DNA of 64,000 nucleotides. It comes from Phanerodontia chrysosporium (taxonomy: Eukaryota; Basidiomycota; Agaricomycetes; Polyporales; Phanerochaetaceae). The translations under genes were made by a program, and so were the position numbers. The DNA lies in the NCBI GenBank assembly GCA_001910725.1, contig MJGA01000036.1:62001-126000 (forward strand), given 5' to 3'. The notes under the pieces are model-generated. The model searched no databases. It saw only the letters and a program-made list of their open reading frames with translations, and had not been told where the DNA came from. Positions 1 to 10,460 of the stretch are shown here, piece by piece (position 1 is the first letter of the stretch; the number at the start of each line of letters is the position of its first letter).

Positions 1-692
1 AGGTTGAAGTCACCTACCATGTAGGAGACGGCAGGGACATGCTCAACGTGCTCGCGCAGGAAGTGCACTGCGGCTTGTGTTTTTGAGTCATTGTAGACAG
101 CAAGGATATTGACGTCCCGATCCTGGACGCGCAGGGTGACGCAGAGCACGTCGCGACACGCGCCTCCACGAAGAGGGGTGATGCGAGGCCCCAGATGCGC
201 CCAGCGCCTGTGCACAAACACGCAGACCCGCGCGTCCGCGGATGCACGCAAGAACTGAAAGTTGCGGTGGGTGACCGAGCCGACATACTCATCTCCATCC
301 CGGTTTGTCGTAGACGCGACGTGTTTAATGTAGCCGTGGAACGGCTCGGTGAACACGAGGATGTCGTCATCCCGGTGCCGCTCAAGGCAGTGATTCATGT
401 TCTCCTTCGAGCGCTGGACATTGGCGTACACACACCGGAGCGGAGTGGGGCCAGGCGGGGCGTCAGGCCTGCCCTCAGGCTGTGCAAGATCATCGCGAAC
501 GCAGGCAGCGTTGCCAGCGGGCTCGCCACCGGCCCCGTCACGGAGGGCATCATAAGCCTCGGCACGAAGTGCATCAAGGTTCAGAGGCGGGGGTAATTCG
601 TCGTCAGGGCTCACGGACCCTAGGGGACTGCTATGCCGCGGTTCACGCGGTGAGACAGGGGAATGAATGCGGCTCTGTTCGGTACTACTCAT
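1..692 (-). CDS. LINE ORF2, endonuclease domain (partial)
   Basis: An uninterrupted minus-strand frame starts at the ATG at 692-690 and is still open at base 3, about 230 codons. After a Pro-rich start it contains YANVQRSKENMNHCLERH, then DDDILVFTEP, and further on ILAVYNDSK and VGDFNL. These are the N, E and GDFN motifs of the endonuclease/exonuclease/phosphatase (APE-type) nuclease that nicks target DNA for LINE integration. The ATG is 32 bases beyond the ORF1 stop, so re-initiation or internal entry is likely. Reverse transcriptase would follow outside the window. No stop codon interrupts the visible part. Domain order and motifs are seen directly; the mechanism is family knowledge. Confidence 0.85.
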   Translation of the reverse strand, partial: MSSTEQSRIHSPVSPREPRHSSPLGSVSPDDELPPPLNLDALRAEAYDALRDGAGGEPAGNAACVRDDLAQPEGRPDAPPGPTPLRCVYANVQRSKENMNHCLERHRDDDILVFTEPFHGYIKHVASTTNRDGDEYVGSVTHRNFQFLRASADARVCVFVHRRWAHLGPRITPLRGGACRDVLCVTLRVQDRDVNILAVYNDSKTQAAVHFLREHVEHVPAVSYMVGDFN

Positions 693-724
693 GCGGTATA
701 TACAGGCACTGGGCAGACAAGATG

Positions 725-3084
725 TCATTGGGCGGGCGCGGTGCGAGCCGCGTCCAGGGCAGGAACCATCTCGGTGTCGTCATCGGCGATCCCCAGGCCC
801 GCCGTGCGATCCGCGAGCCGGGTGGCCAGGGCGTCCGCCTTGCGCTTGCCGCGCTGTACATCGCGAGATCCGCCGCGCTTACGTTGAGCATCCTCGAGTT
901 CGGCCACGGAGACCTTGGGGGGGTGTGCCGCCATCCAGGGTGCGTCAAATGCATTCCTCGCCCAGGTGCACGTGCCGTCGCGAGGGCCGTGCCCAGTGCA
1001 GCTGCAATTGCCGCACGACAAGTGTGCTGCCGTGCGCGGGCACGGGACGGAGACGGAGCCGGTGCGCTCTCGGTCCGGCGAACACTCCACGCAGTAGGTG
1101 TCGTGGAGCTCCTCCGGGTGAGGCAGGTGGCACACGACACAGTGCTGATGTTTCGCGCGGCAGGCGGTGATGTGGTGCCCCCACATCAAGCACCGCGCAC
1201 ACTGCGGTGTGCGCTTAGCTGGCGTGTGGATCGCCAGGGAACACAGCTGGCCCCGATAAGGAGGCTCTTCTTCTCGAGGGAGCGTGCGCGGGAGCCGTCG
1301 GCCTCGTCATAGATGGCGAATAGAAGCTCGCCCGTGCCACCGATGACATTGCGATACTCGGGGCGGGGATGCTGCACAGGCAGGAGTAGGTTGCTTGCTA
1401 CCACTGCATTCACGCCCTTGGCAGCAGATTGCCCGTCGCGGATGGCCTGGAAGACTGACTCGAACGGGATGCGCTCGCCGCCGGGGCGCTCACAAACGAC
1501 GTCCCGCGCGAGCATCTGGGTGATCGGGATGTAGAACCCGAGGTCCAAGACCCCGTCCCCGAACCGAGTCCGGTGGTTGCGCGCGAGTTCGTCGACGACG
1601 GCCGTAGCCGGCCTGGCGGCGAACGTGATGTCAAGGTGGGACCCGCGGACGTGCCAGTTGACACTGACAACCGCGGGGGGAGGGTCGTCCATTGCGGCAT
1701 GGCCGACAGCAGCATGTGCCAGCGCGACAGCCGCCGAAACGGCCCGGAGGTCGACGCGGAGACTGGCGGCGACTGGGGACGCGTAGTTAACGCGGACGAC
1801 TCGCCGCGCATCGGGCGGGGGGTGGTAGTGCACGACATGGGTGCGTTTTTTCTCCTTCGCGGGGGCCGCGGCGGCCTCGGGAGCGGGAGCCGGAGCGGCA
1901 GGGAGGCCTGAGGGCGACGCAGCCGGCGTGGGGTCCGACACTGCTGCCAGCACCGTGGTGGCAGGCTTGGCGGCCTTGGGCAAGAATTCGAACTCCTTCG
2001 CGAGCGAAATGGCGGTGGGGAAGTGAGCAGCGCCGCCCGTGTGGGCCATGAGGGAGGCCGCCTCGGCAAGGGTGTGCCAGTCGGAACCAGGCTGGACAAC
2101 CAGCGCGAAACTGCCGTCGGGGGCAGGCACAGGCGGCCCATCAGGTGCGGGCAGCACCGTTCTGGCCTTCTTCGCCGGTGGGGCGGCCGACACGGGTGTA
2201 CCCGGCGTGCGAGGTGCCTTGGGGTCAGCAAACAGGGACCGTTTGCGAGGGCCGGAAGGAGGTACAGCCGCGGCCGCCGTCGGTGTGGCAGGGGAGGGAG
2301 CAGCGGCAGAGAGCGAGGCCCCGACGACAGGGAACTCGATGCGAGCAGGCTCGGCAGCCGGGCGCGGTGGGGAGCCCGCAAAACGCTTGACAAGCTCGGA
2401 AGGCAGGCCTCGGAGCAAGCTGTGGGTGTCGCGGGTGATGGTGACCACTTGCATGACAGAGGTTTCGGTGCGCCCGATGCACTGCTGGATCGTGCCGTCC
2501 GCGACCCGGAGGGCGCGCATCGCCGCGGTGAGCTCGCTGTGGAGGTCGAGCTGGCCGCGGAGGTCTCCAATCACCGCGTTCGCGTCAGCTAGCCGCGCGG
2601 CCAGCAGGAAGTCGGGGAAGGACCGGCGGAGGACGATGTCGTGATGACGCGCGATCTCGATCCATGTGGCGAGGGTGCTGTGCATAACCGCGCAGAGCAA
2701 CGCCAGGGGTGCCGGCAGGGAGTTGGCATCCGCGTCGCGGAGCAGGGACACCGCGTCGGTGGAGTGTGCCGCGAGGGCGTCGTGCACCTGCCCGAGGAGG
2801 CCGGCGGCGTGGTGGAACGCAGCGTCCGCAGCGGCCGAGCCGGTGTCGGAGAGCGACGAGTGGGACGATGTCATGGCATCATCGCCGTCGGCGTCCACGG
2901 CGGGTGCGGGTGCAACAACTGCGTCTGCAGCAACAGTCGCGTGCTGCCGCAAGGTGAGCGGATGGGTCCCCGGCAAGAGGGCAGTGCGACTCACCACCGC
3001 GCGAGTTGCACGAGGGGTAGGGCCAATATCGCCCGCAGCGGTTGCCAACGGCGAAAAGCGATTGGACGGGGTGTTGCCTGCCAT
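725..3084 (-). pseudogene. LINE ORF1 (gag-like, zinc knuckles), one frameshift
   Basis: The best start is the ATG at 3,084 (MAGNTPSNRF). The frame is open further upstream, but that part looks like leader. The protein has an Ala/Pro/Ser-rich first half, a region around VVSVNWHVRGSHLDITF that could be an RNA-binding fold, then Cys/His knuckles: CARCLMWGHHITAC (CX2CX4HX4C), CVVCHLPHPEELHDTYC and CGNCSCTGHGPRDGTC. The first knuckle and all after it are in a different frame from the rest. The switch falls near 1,240-1,255 at ATCGGGGCCAG, where one extra G or C would restore one frame of about 785 codons. The stop is at 725. The role would be RNA binding and ribonucleoprotein assembly for retrotransposition. 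Either a real mutation or a base-calling error in the G run; I cannot decide. Confidence 0.75.
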
Positions 3085-4158
3085 GAGGAAGAGCTGCGAA
3101 GGGTGCACGGAGGGGCTGGCAGAGGCGACGAGGCGAGCTCGCTGGGTCAGGCGTCCGCTCAAAAAAACACGGCGGGGGCCGCCGCTGGGCGGCGGGCAAT
3201 GCCACGTGAGTCCCGCCGGCAAAGCCGCAGGAGCCAATCGAGTAGCGCCGTCAGCGCTGGGCGCGGGGCCGCCCTCCGGGCTGGGTAGAGCCGCGCCGAA
3301 CCGGGCGAAGTAGGGGGTGCGTACCCGAGAAATCTGGGCCAGAGCTATCACACAAAGCGAGGATGTACGCCTGCGCACGGGCGCGGGCAAGAAGTGTCTA
3401 TTGCGTGCACAATATTGCGAGATGCAGGCGGGCGGTGAGCCCAAGCCAGCAAGGGGGCGGTTGCCGCCCCCGGGGGCCGAATCGGCAATCCCCGGAGCAC
3501 GGACGGACCTAGGTGTGTCCGGCTGGGGAGCGCCTGAGCCCTCCCCACCGTAAAATTGCGCCCCAGGCGCTGCGTTACGAAGTACTCTACGGGAGGAGGG
3601 GACCTTGACTGAATGGTGGGAAACTACAACACAGGGGCGAGGAGGAAGGGGAGGTGGGCAAGAGGGGCGATACAGCCCGCCTGCCCAGCAGGTCGGGAGG
3701 GGAGGGAAGGCGAAAAGGGGAGGGATGCGTCGCTGCACGGGCGTCTAAACGAAGGAGATGGTGGTACGAGATCAAGGTGTGACTTGCAACGTTGACCTCT
3801 TCATCCCCGTCAGACGACATACTGTACCCGCCAGCGTTGACTGCACGGTGGTCTTTGGCAGAAAGCACCCATGTCTATGAAGGACTGCTTCAAGTGATCG
3901 CTGCTTTGGGGCTTGAAATATGGTCTACTCAGCCAGAAGTCTCCGGATAGTCTAACGTAAACTGGCAAGTGGCGAGCTTGTTATTCCACAGACATACATG
4001 GTTTCATTGACACTAAGATGTACAGTCTTGGGGTTAGGCAAGATGATATATACATTTTCCAAGCTTATCTGAATCAAAGCCGTAAACACTACACTCTCAT
4101 ATCCGAAGACAATGGCATCGTGCGGTCATAAGATATCGTTAAGGGAGGCAGAAATGGT
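3085..4158. other. LINE leader and non-coding gap before GH30
   Basis: From 3,085 to about 3,740 the minus strand is an open, Pro/Arg/Ser-rich, C/T-rich stretch that I read as the LINE 5' leader and promoter region; 3,640-3,720 is strongly purine-rich on the plus strand. From about 3,780 to 4,158 the composition returns to ordinary intergenic DNA with no credible coding frame; it must hold the 3' UTR of the GH30 gene. I see no tRNA, repeat or terminal inverted repeat here. Confidence 0.5.
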
Positions 4159-6355
4159 CTACCAGTAACGCTGGCCGCGAATCTTGAAGTCGCGCTCCTC
4201 GAGAGTGGCGTTCTTGCCTACGGGAACAGGCTCGGTCTTGGCGGTTGCGTTCCTGAACGTGCCATGCGAGCTGCCGGACGCAGGTGCGTACCACCAGAGC
4301 GTGGTGACGCCGACGGGGAATGTGTACTGCGCCTGCATGCCGCGGAACTCTATCGTGGTATGCACGGGCTGCGGGTTCCATGACGTGCTCGCGCTGTCGT
4401 CCCAGTTGAGGACGACGAGCGAGTAGCGGAGCCAGTCGCTCGGGTTCACGCGGTGCGTCACGTACGCGCCGACGCGCAGCGCCCAGCCGAGGTTCCCGCC
4501 GACGCTCACGCCGATGCGCTGCCCGAACGGCCCGCCCGCGTCCTTCGGCACGATCGCCTTGCTCGCCTGCGCCATCGCGTAGAACTCCTGGTTCACCGTG
4601 TAGCTCGACCCGAGATCGTCACCACCGGCCGGCACGGCGGGTTGTGGCACGAGTTAGAGCCCGGGGTCTCAGGCTGGCCGTTTCCGTCGAGCGCGAGATT
4701 CCACATGAGCACCGCCATGGAGTTGTGCTCCACAGAGCCGATGTAAAGGTTGTCCATGTACCACTGGTCGAGCACGTCAGTACTGCGGCAGGTGCCACGC
4801 GAGACGACTCAGACGAACCTTGATGTCGCTCCACCAATCAGAGCCATAGGAGCCAGTGCACTCGGTGAAGTAGATCTCCTTGTTCGGGAACTGGTTGTGG
4901 AAGGTGTCCTGGTTGCTGTCGGAGCCGGAGTAACAGTGGAATGCGACACCCGAGAAAGCGTTCGGGGCTTGTTGCATCTGTAGAGGTGTTAGCCTGACGC
5001 ACAAGTAGATCGTCGTGCAACAGAACTTACGATCTGGACGGGGTAGCCTCCTGCATCGCCCCAGTTGTGGTCGTAGCCGACGATCTTGGTGCCGGAGAAG
5101 CCATTGTTGTTCATGAGCGTCCGGAGTGCAGTCGCAATCTGTGCCTCCTGGCTAGCAGTAACAATGGCAGTGGGGTATGTCGGGTTGCTGTTCTCAGGCT
5201 CGTTCTGAAAGGCACACATGTTAGCCGAGAGCGCGCAGGGATGGCGAATTCCGCGCTTGCCTGAATGCCGATCTACGATGTCAAGGAAGAATCAACATAA
5301 AGGCACACAATGGTCAACAAACGCGCTTACAGCGTACGCGGTGATACCGTGGCTCTGGAACCCCTGCAAGCATTTCAAGAGATACTGGGCGTCTGGGACC
5401 AGTAAGTGGGAGTCAAGGACAGCATACATCGCGATACTCACAGACGTTGATGTACTGGTTCAGGAAGTTGCCACCATTCATGGTACCACTATCCTTCATC
5501 CAGCCGGGCTGCAGCTATGTCTCAGCGACCGCCTGGTGAGACATTTAAGGGTCACTTACGGGTGACCAAGGGAGGAGGTGGACCTTCAAGTACGGGTTGA
5601 TACTCTTGATGTCATTGAGGACGGAAAAGACGTATGACGGAGCCTTGTTAATGTTGAATTGGCTCAGGGAAGTATCGCCCGCAACGTCATCATAGCTGTA
5701 AACTGGGTACTTGTGAGCTTCCATGCAACATGGCAGGCGTTAATGGCACTTTACCAGAAGCGGAAAAGTCGGAGGCACCGAGCGGGACACGGATGTAGGA
5801 GAGACCGGCACCACCCTTGCCGTCGGTGGCTAGTACGAGACATAATTAGTTCAGACCGTGCCAACGGAGTTCCCGACTTACGATCGAAGAGGTAGCCGAG
5901 GATAGACCAGTAGGTCGCGGCATTGGAGCTCTGGCAGCAATGTAAGTCTATTAATCACGGTCCCAGGGGAAGAGTCATACCTTTACGTTGTTCAAGAGCT
6001 CAGCAGACGAGTCGGCTAATGACATACCCGTCAGCGCATCATGTACTAACTGAGGCGGACCCCGAATACGCACTAAGCGAAGCGCCGTGGCCAACCATGG
6101 ACTGGTAGACCTGGCCGTCGTTCACGACGATGTCGGCATCGCCGATAGCACCGGGCGAGACGAAATTAATGGGGTTACTGCCTAGGTTGGTGTAGGTGAA
6201 CAGCTGAGACCGGTCCCACACCGTGGCGTACTGTGCGGGTGTCAGCATGTGTCGGGACGGTGACGATAGAGGGTACTGACAATGTCGTAGATCTGTTGCG
6301 CCGCAATAGGGAGCGCAAGCGAGATGAAAGACGCAGCGACTGCGAAAGCTCGCAT
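4159..6355 (-). CDS. Secreted GH30 glycoside hydrolase (beta-1,6-glucanase type)
   Basis: Hydrolyses beta-glucan outside the cell, probably beta-1,6-glucan of fungal walls, judging from the family-3 look of the motifs. Exon 1 (6,355-6,281) encodes a signal peptide MRAFAVAASFISLALPIAA; intron 1 is 6,280-6,231. Downstream exons give WDRSQLFTYTNLG, HLLPWSPPGWMKDSGTMNGG, the acid/base motif NEPENSNP (exon starting 5,204), and the nucleophile motif YFTECTGSYGSDWW near 4,850, then the C-terminal beta domain ending GQRYW. Introns are 50-60 bases, including a 12-base microexon at 5,261-5,272. A single-base frameshift lies near 4,612-4,616 between RPVVTI and GSSYTVNQEF; one extra G in the GGG run would restore the frame. 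As sequenced the last 150 residues are out of frame. Family assignment is firm; substrate is inferred. Confidence 0.88.
5261..5272 (-). other. 12-base microexon of the GH30 gene
   Basis: Minus-strand ATCGGCATTCAG encodes IGIQ. It is preceded by an intron (5,330-5,273, GTAAGC..CGTAG) and followed by one with a GC donor (5,260-5,205, GCAAGC..TTTCAG). Joining the three exons gives GITAYAIGIQNEPENSNP, matching the family pattern in which four residues separate AYA from the catalytic NEP motif; without the microexon they are missing. Confidence 0.75.
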
Positions 6356-6427
6356 CCTGTCTGAGCCGGGTGAGCAGGAGGGGGTGTGCTGAGGAGTCGC
6401 TGAGGTCAGGCCCTCTTGTGACGAGGG

Positions 6428-6433
6428 TTTATA
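6428..6433 (-). promoter_or_regulatory. TATA box of the GH30 gene
   Basis: Minus-strand GATATAAACCC places TATAAA 73 bases upstream of the GH30 ATG (6,355), a normal distance for a fungal TATA promoter and typical of regulated secreted enzymes. Position is seen directly; function is inferred. Confidence 0.5.
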
Positions 6434-7420
6434 TCTCTTGGCGGGTCCATACCCTGGAGACGCAAACATGCGATGCATTTGGGTCGGTTTCCGCTCGTGC
6501 GTCACCACGCGGTACGACAAACTGGCCGTCATCTGGGCTCCTCATGTCCTCGCCGAAAAGGCGGGTGAGACATTGACCCTCTGAGAGAGAGTTGTCAGGC
6601 GGATGCGGGACAACGTGCCAATGACGAGAGGACATACGGTACATTCGGCGGAACCATGCTGCGCAGTGGTCATGAGCGTAGGATAGTACCTGGAGAAGAA
6701 TGGTCAGCGCGGCAGAGTCGGGGAGGGCGTCGCAGGACAGAGCGACGGATTGGGTGGTGCCACGCGTGCAATGGTGAGGCGAAGAGGAAATGATCGTCGT
6801 CGGCTGCGAAAACACTTGGGCCGCGGATGTGGAAGGCGTCGAGCTGGAACTGTTTTTGATGTGCTGCAGCGGAGAAGCGATGGTGGAGACGAGGTTTTGG
6901 TGGAGGATGTGCTGAAGACGAGACGGCTGGGCGTGTTTTTCCGTCGCTCTCACCTGCAGAGAGGGATCCCCAAGAGAGGATCTTCAGCTCGCTGGGCACG
7001 CGCAGAGGGCGAACCGCCAGAAAAGGGATCTTCAGGTTCGTCCTCGGCCTCTTCGGCGCCCGCCGTTCCGAGTCCGATCACGCATCCCACGCGAGTCACA
7101 CGTGATCGTTCTGCACAAGTCGCGTTTTGGTTCGGTGCACACGTCGTTCACACCTCCTTGCTCACCGCCATCCACGTCCTGCTCGCTGTCCTCGACGTCG
7201 CTCGTGTAGCGGAAAACAGCGGTGCCAGAGCCCCCCATACACTGTCTCAGACTCGCTGATGTGCTGCTTGTGCTGAGTCTTTTCGTTTACCATCTCGACT
7301 TCTCGACGTTCTACGCCGGCCGGCAGCGACATCACAGCAACTCCCGACGGATACCGCGTGTATCCCCGACAGTAGATCTTCGTACCTTGCAGTTCGGAGC
7401 ACTATATCTGCACGTACCAC
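6434..7420. other. Divergent intergenic region between GH30 and CK1-like kinase
   Basis: About 1 kb without a convincing gene. Several frames stay open on both strands because the region is GC-rich, but none shows a recognisable domain or intron pattern. It must contain the upstream regulatory sequences of the GH30 gene (minus) and of the kinase gene (plus). Confidence 0.5.
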
Positions 7421-9619
7421 ATGCCACCTCACTATCCCCAGAGGATCGGGAACTGGTGGCTCGGGGAATGTCTGGGTTCAGGCTACTCTGGTGAGTTTGC
7501 ACCCAAGGCCATCCCCAATGTGTTTTGTTTGTGGACCGAAAAAAAAACGATTATGGCTTGCTTTCCTCTTGCGCTTGACTGCGACGTTCCCCCGCCACGA
7601 GCCATGTGTTGTGTCATCAGAAGGGGCCGCCGCCTCCATGATTGCGTCCTAGGTCCTGTGCGCTATAGGTTACCAGTCCTTCAGGACCCGTGGTTTACGC
7701 CCCTCACATCGGAGACACCCATTTTTGACAGAGCTTCATCGGTCTGTACCACGCTGCTCATCTCTGATGGAACGGTTCACTGTTTTTCGCATCTCGCATG
7801 ACTGCCTCCGGTCCAGAGTCACACGCCTCACTCTTTGCCTTTGCCATTTGCCCCCTCTGCTGTGACATTATCTCGCCTTGAACCAGAATGCTGACTGTAC
7901 GGTACAGGCGCAATCTTCAAAGCCACCAACATATACACACACCAGGTGGTCGCGCTGAAGTTACAGGTCCTCGACCATGAATGTCCTACGAACCGATACG
8001 AGCGTGGCTTCTATCCAACCCTGCAAGGAGGGGAGGGTATGCCTACATTGTACGCGTCAGGCGTTGAAGCTGGGTTCGACTACCTGGCCATCTCGCTGCT
8101 AGGCCCTAGCCTAGACTCGCTCAACCGAAAAAGCGGGAGGAGTACGATGGATCTCAGGAGCGTATGTTGCATTGCTATGCAAGTGGTCGGTATCATCCTC
8201 TGGAAACTGGGGTCTCCGTCGTACTAACCCTCGTTTCCAGATTTCTAGACTGGAATTCATGCACAACAGAGGCATCCTGCACCGTGACATCCAACTTGGG
8301 AATTGCGTTATTGGCTTGCCCCCCAACCACCAGAAGATCTACATGATCGATTTCGGATTCTCCAAACGTTACATCGACCCCATTACCGGGAAGCACCTCG
8401 AAGACAGCAACAAGAAGCGGGACTTCATTGGCAACTACTGGTTCTCGTCCGTAAATGTACACTGCAGAGGCAGAGGTATGCTTCTCATTTTCTTGCCCTG
8501 AAACTTCGCTGAATTTTTATTGGTGACCCTCGTAGTTCCAACTCGGAGGGATGACATGGAAGCCCTTGCTCTGATGCTCATCCACCTGCTGACGCCCGGA
8601 GGCTTGAGCTGGACGCGGAACGGGGTTCCAAAGACCGAGACCGCTCACACGCGACTCAAGCGTGAGAAGATGAGCGCCACACCAGAGGATCTATGCCGCG
8701 GACTGCCCGACGTTTTCGAGGAGTTTCTTCGGTATTGCAGAAGATTAAAGTTTGCCGAACGCCCAGACTACGAAGAGTGGAGAGAACGGTTCATGGACTT
8801 GGCTGTCGAAAACGGGTATCCAGAGAACGACGCCTTCGTATGGCCGCCGGTTGACCCAGAGGTGCGGGAATCTGTCCAACCTTTTGTCCATGCGGATGCA
8901 CTAATGGGTCTACCATGTAGCCAACCGTACACGCCACGCCTGCGAAGCCGACCCGTCCTGCCAACCCGCAGAGGCTGGAAGGCCTCCTAAAGGACCTTGC
9001 CGACCTGCAGCTGACTGAGCCTCGGCAGATCCTAGGCGAACGTGCCAACGTGAACAATGTCCCACAAGCGGCGCAGCCCAAGAAAACGAAATCACGAAAA
9101 CCCACCGGAGACAGCATAGTCATCATCAGCACCGATGGAGAGAACGAGACCGCCCCCAAATCCGCCCGCCTCACCAAGGCCGAACAGCTCACATTGCTCA
9201 CGAGCACGGTGCACGATGCCACTGACAACACCATGCTCTCCAGCATCGTGCGGCACTTTGCCCAGGTACTCGAGACGAGCAAGTCCAAGTCGCTCACGAA
9301 GGAGGGCTTTGCATTCCTCGATGCGCTCTACAAGCAGCTCGCAGACCCGTCCGTGTACGTGCTGCCCATGCGCACGTCGCGCACGCGGAGCGGCACGCAG
9401 CAGGAGACCGCGCCGAACGAGGCGGACGCGCGCCGTGCTAAGATGGACAAGCTCTACGCCCTCCGGCGCGACGTCGCGGCAGCCAAGAGCAACCGCATGC
9501 TCGCCAAGATGGTGACCGAGTTCGGTACCTGCATCGACAAGAGCCGGGGGCGGACCGTCACCAAGGACGCGGTGGGCTTCCTGTACGGTCTCGCCGACAG
9601 GCTACGCGCGATGCCTTGA
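7421..9619 (+). CDS. Atypical casein kinase 1-family protein kinase with C-terminal tandem repeat
   Basis: Five exons (7,421-7,490; 7,908-8,185; 8,241-8,475; 8,536-8,861; 8,921-9,619) join to exactly 536 codons including TGA. Exon 1 carries the glycine loop LGSGYSG; VVALKL holds the ATP-binding Lys; LHRDIQLGNCVIG is the catalytic loop and IDFGFSKRY the DFG motif, followed by the CK1-type RRDDMEAL segment after a changed activation loop (GNYWFSSVNVHC in place of the usual TARYASINTH). The loop Lys after HRDI is Gln here, although the catalytic Asp and the Asn are kept, so activity is uncertain. Residues from about 300 on are a Pro-rich linker and two copies of a 51-52 residue helical repeat. 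Intron 1 is 417 bases, the others 55-60. Substrates are unknown. Confidence 0.85.
9197..9616 (+). repeat. Two-copy protein repeat in the kinase C-terminus
   Basis: Copy 1 is 9,197-9,349 (51 codons, starts LTSTVHDATDNTML) and copy 2 is 9,461-9,616 (52 codons, starts LRRDVAAAKSNRML). They align without gaps over 51 positions with about 15 identities, including V5, N11, ML13-14, F21, TK34-35, FL40-41 and L44. Pattern suggests paired helices. Copies are separated by an Arg/Thr-rich linker. Confidence 0.7.
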
Positions 9620-10460
9620 CATTGGGACACTCTTGGCCGCCCTGGACTATTTCCATGATCTACGACACTTCATCTTCATCCTACGAGTACACCAACCATA
9701 TTGCCCCTTGTTCTTGATTTGTATCGCAGTGTGCGCTGTAGCATCTCTATTTATGAATGGCTTGGGCTCCGAGGCCCAGCCTTGGTAACGGCATGCGAAC
9801 CGACGGACGGTTGCAGTCACGAGACGACTTTTTACTTTGTGGCGGCGGAGGATCTTGTGAGTGTCAGGCGGTTGCGAGTCTCAGTGCAAATTCGTCGGTG
9901 GTCCGCACTGACTCCTTCCGAGTGTCCAGCCCACGCGTTCTGTGAGCCTATCTCCACGGGGTGTCTCGTCGCTGCCAAGCTTTGCAGCAATCATGCATGA
10001 CCCCTCTGATCGACGAATGAAAGCACGGCACACTTGTCAGCAGGTCTTGCCTCAATATTGTGATTTGAAGAACGGGGAAAGGCGTCGATGACTCCGAACT
10101 TCAAAATCGAGACGAAATTCGGTGATCGGGAGCAATAGCATCCAATTCCGTTGGTGCTCCAGTTGGCTATCATTCCGTGGACGTTGCGCGAGGGCAGTCC
10201 GGTGGATGCTCGACGCTCGTGCCACCCCTCCGTGCGCTGGCGGGCGGGACGAGCGCCTCCAGCGCGCGCCCTCCGGTCGGGCCGACAGGGTCGACCGGCA
10301 CCCGTGACTGGATTTTCCTGCCGCGGTCGGGCCGGGGCCGCTGTCCGTACGCGGACCGCGTCGAAGACGATATCCAGAGGCTAGCATAAAGCGGCCACCT
10401 GCGACAAGACATGACCGACACAGACACCTCATACGTCCCCCACCCCGACGCGCACAAGAC
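9620..10460. other. Intergenic region upstream of the aldolase gene
   Basis: No supported gene. It holds the 3' UTR of the kinase and the promoter of the aldolase. The stretch 10,200-10,350 is GC-rich with open frames on both strands but no domain. I see no tandem repeat or RNA gene. Confidence 0.5.

Larger units (their letters stand above)
1..3740 (-). mobile_element. Non-LTR (LINE) retrotransposon, 5' part, cut by window start
   Basis: Read on the minus strand this is a LINE: a C/T-rich leader (about 3,740-3,085), ORF1 with zinc knuckles (3,084-725) and the start of ORF2 with an endonuclease domain (from 692, running off the left edge). The order leader, gag-like ORF1, then endonuclease-first ORF2 is that of Tad/I-like fungal LINEs. 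Reverse transcriptase, 3' UTR and tail lie outside the window. The exact 5' end is not determined; LINE copies are commonly 5' truncated and I could not find a target duplication because the 3' end is missing. It lies tail-on to the GH30 gene, with its 5' end about 400 bases from that gene's stop codon. Confidence 0.85.

Noticed and set aside
482..1312. Long plus-strand frame opposite LINE ORF1 (276 codons)
   Set aside because: Shadow of GC-rich minus-strand coding sequence; Arg/Gly/Ala composition and no domain, whereas the minus strand has knuckles and endonuclease motifs.
1186..3738. 850-codon frame taken as one ORF1 protein starting at 3,738
   Set aside because: The first 220 codons look like C-rich leader without protein character and the first codon there is not a convincing ATG; the ATG at 3,084 is preferred, and the true C-terminus lies in another frame.
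6429..7259. Overlapping 110-175 codon frames between GH30 and the kinase
   Set aside because: Frames on both strands, no introns, no domains and low-complexity Arg/Ser/Pro content; best explained by GC-rich promoter DNA.
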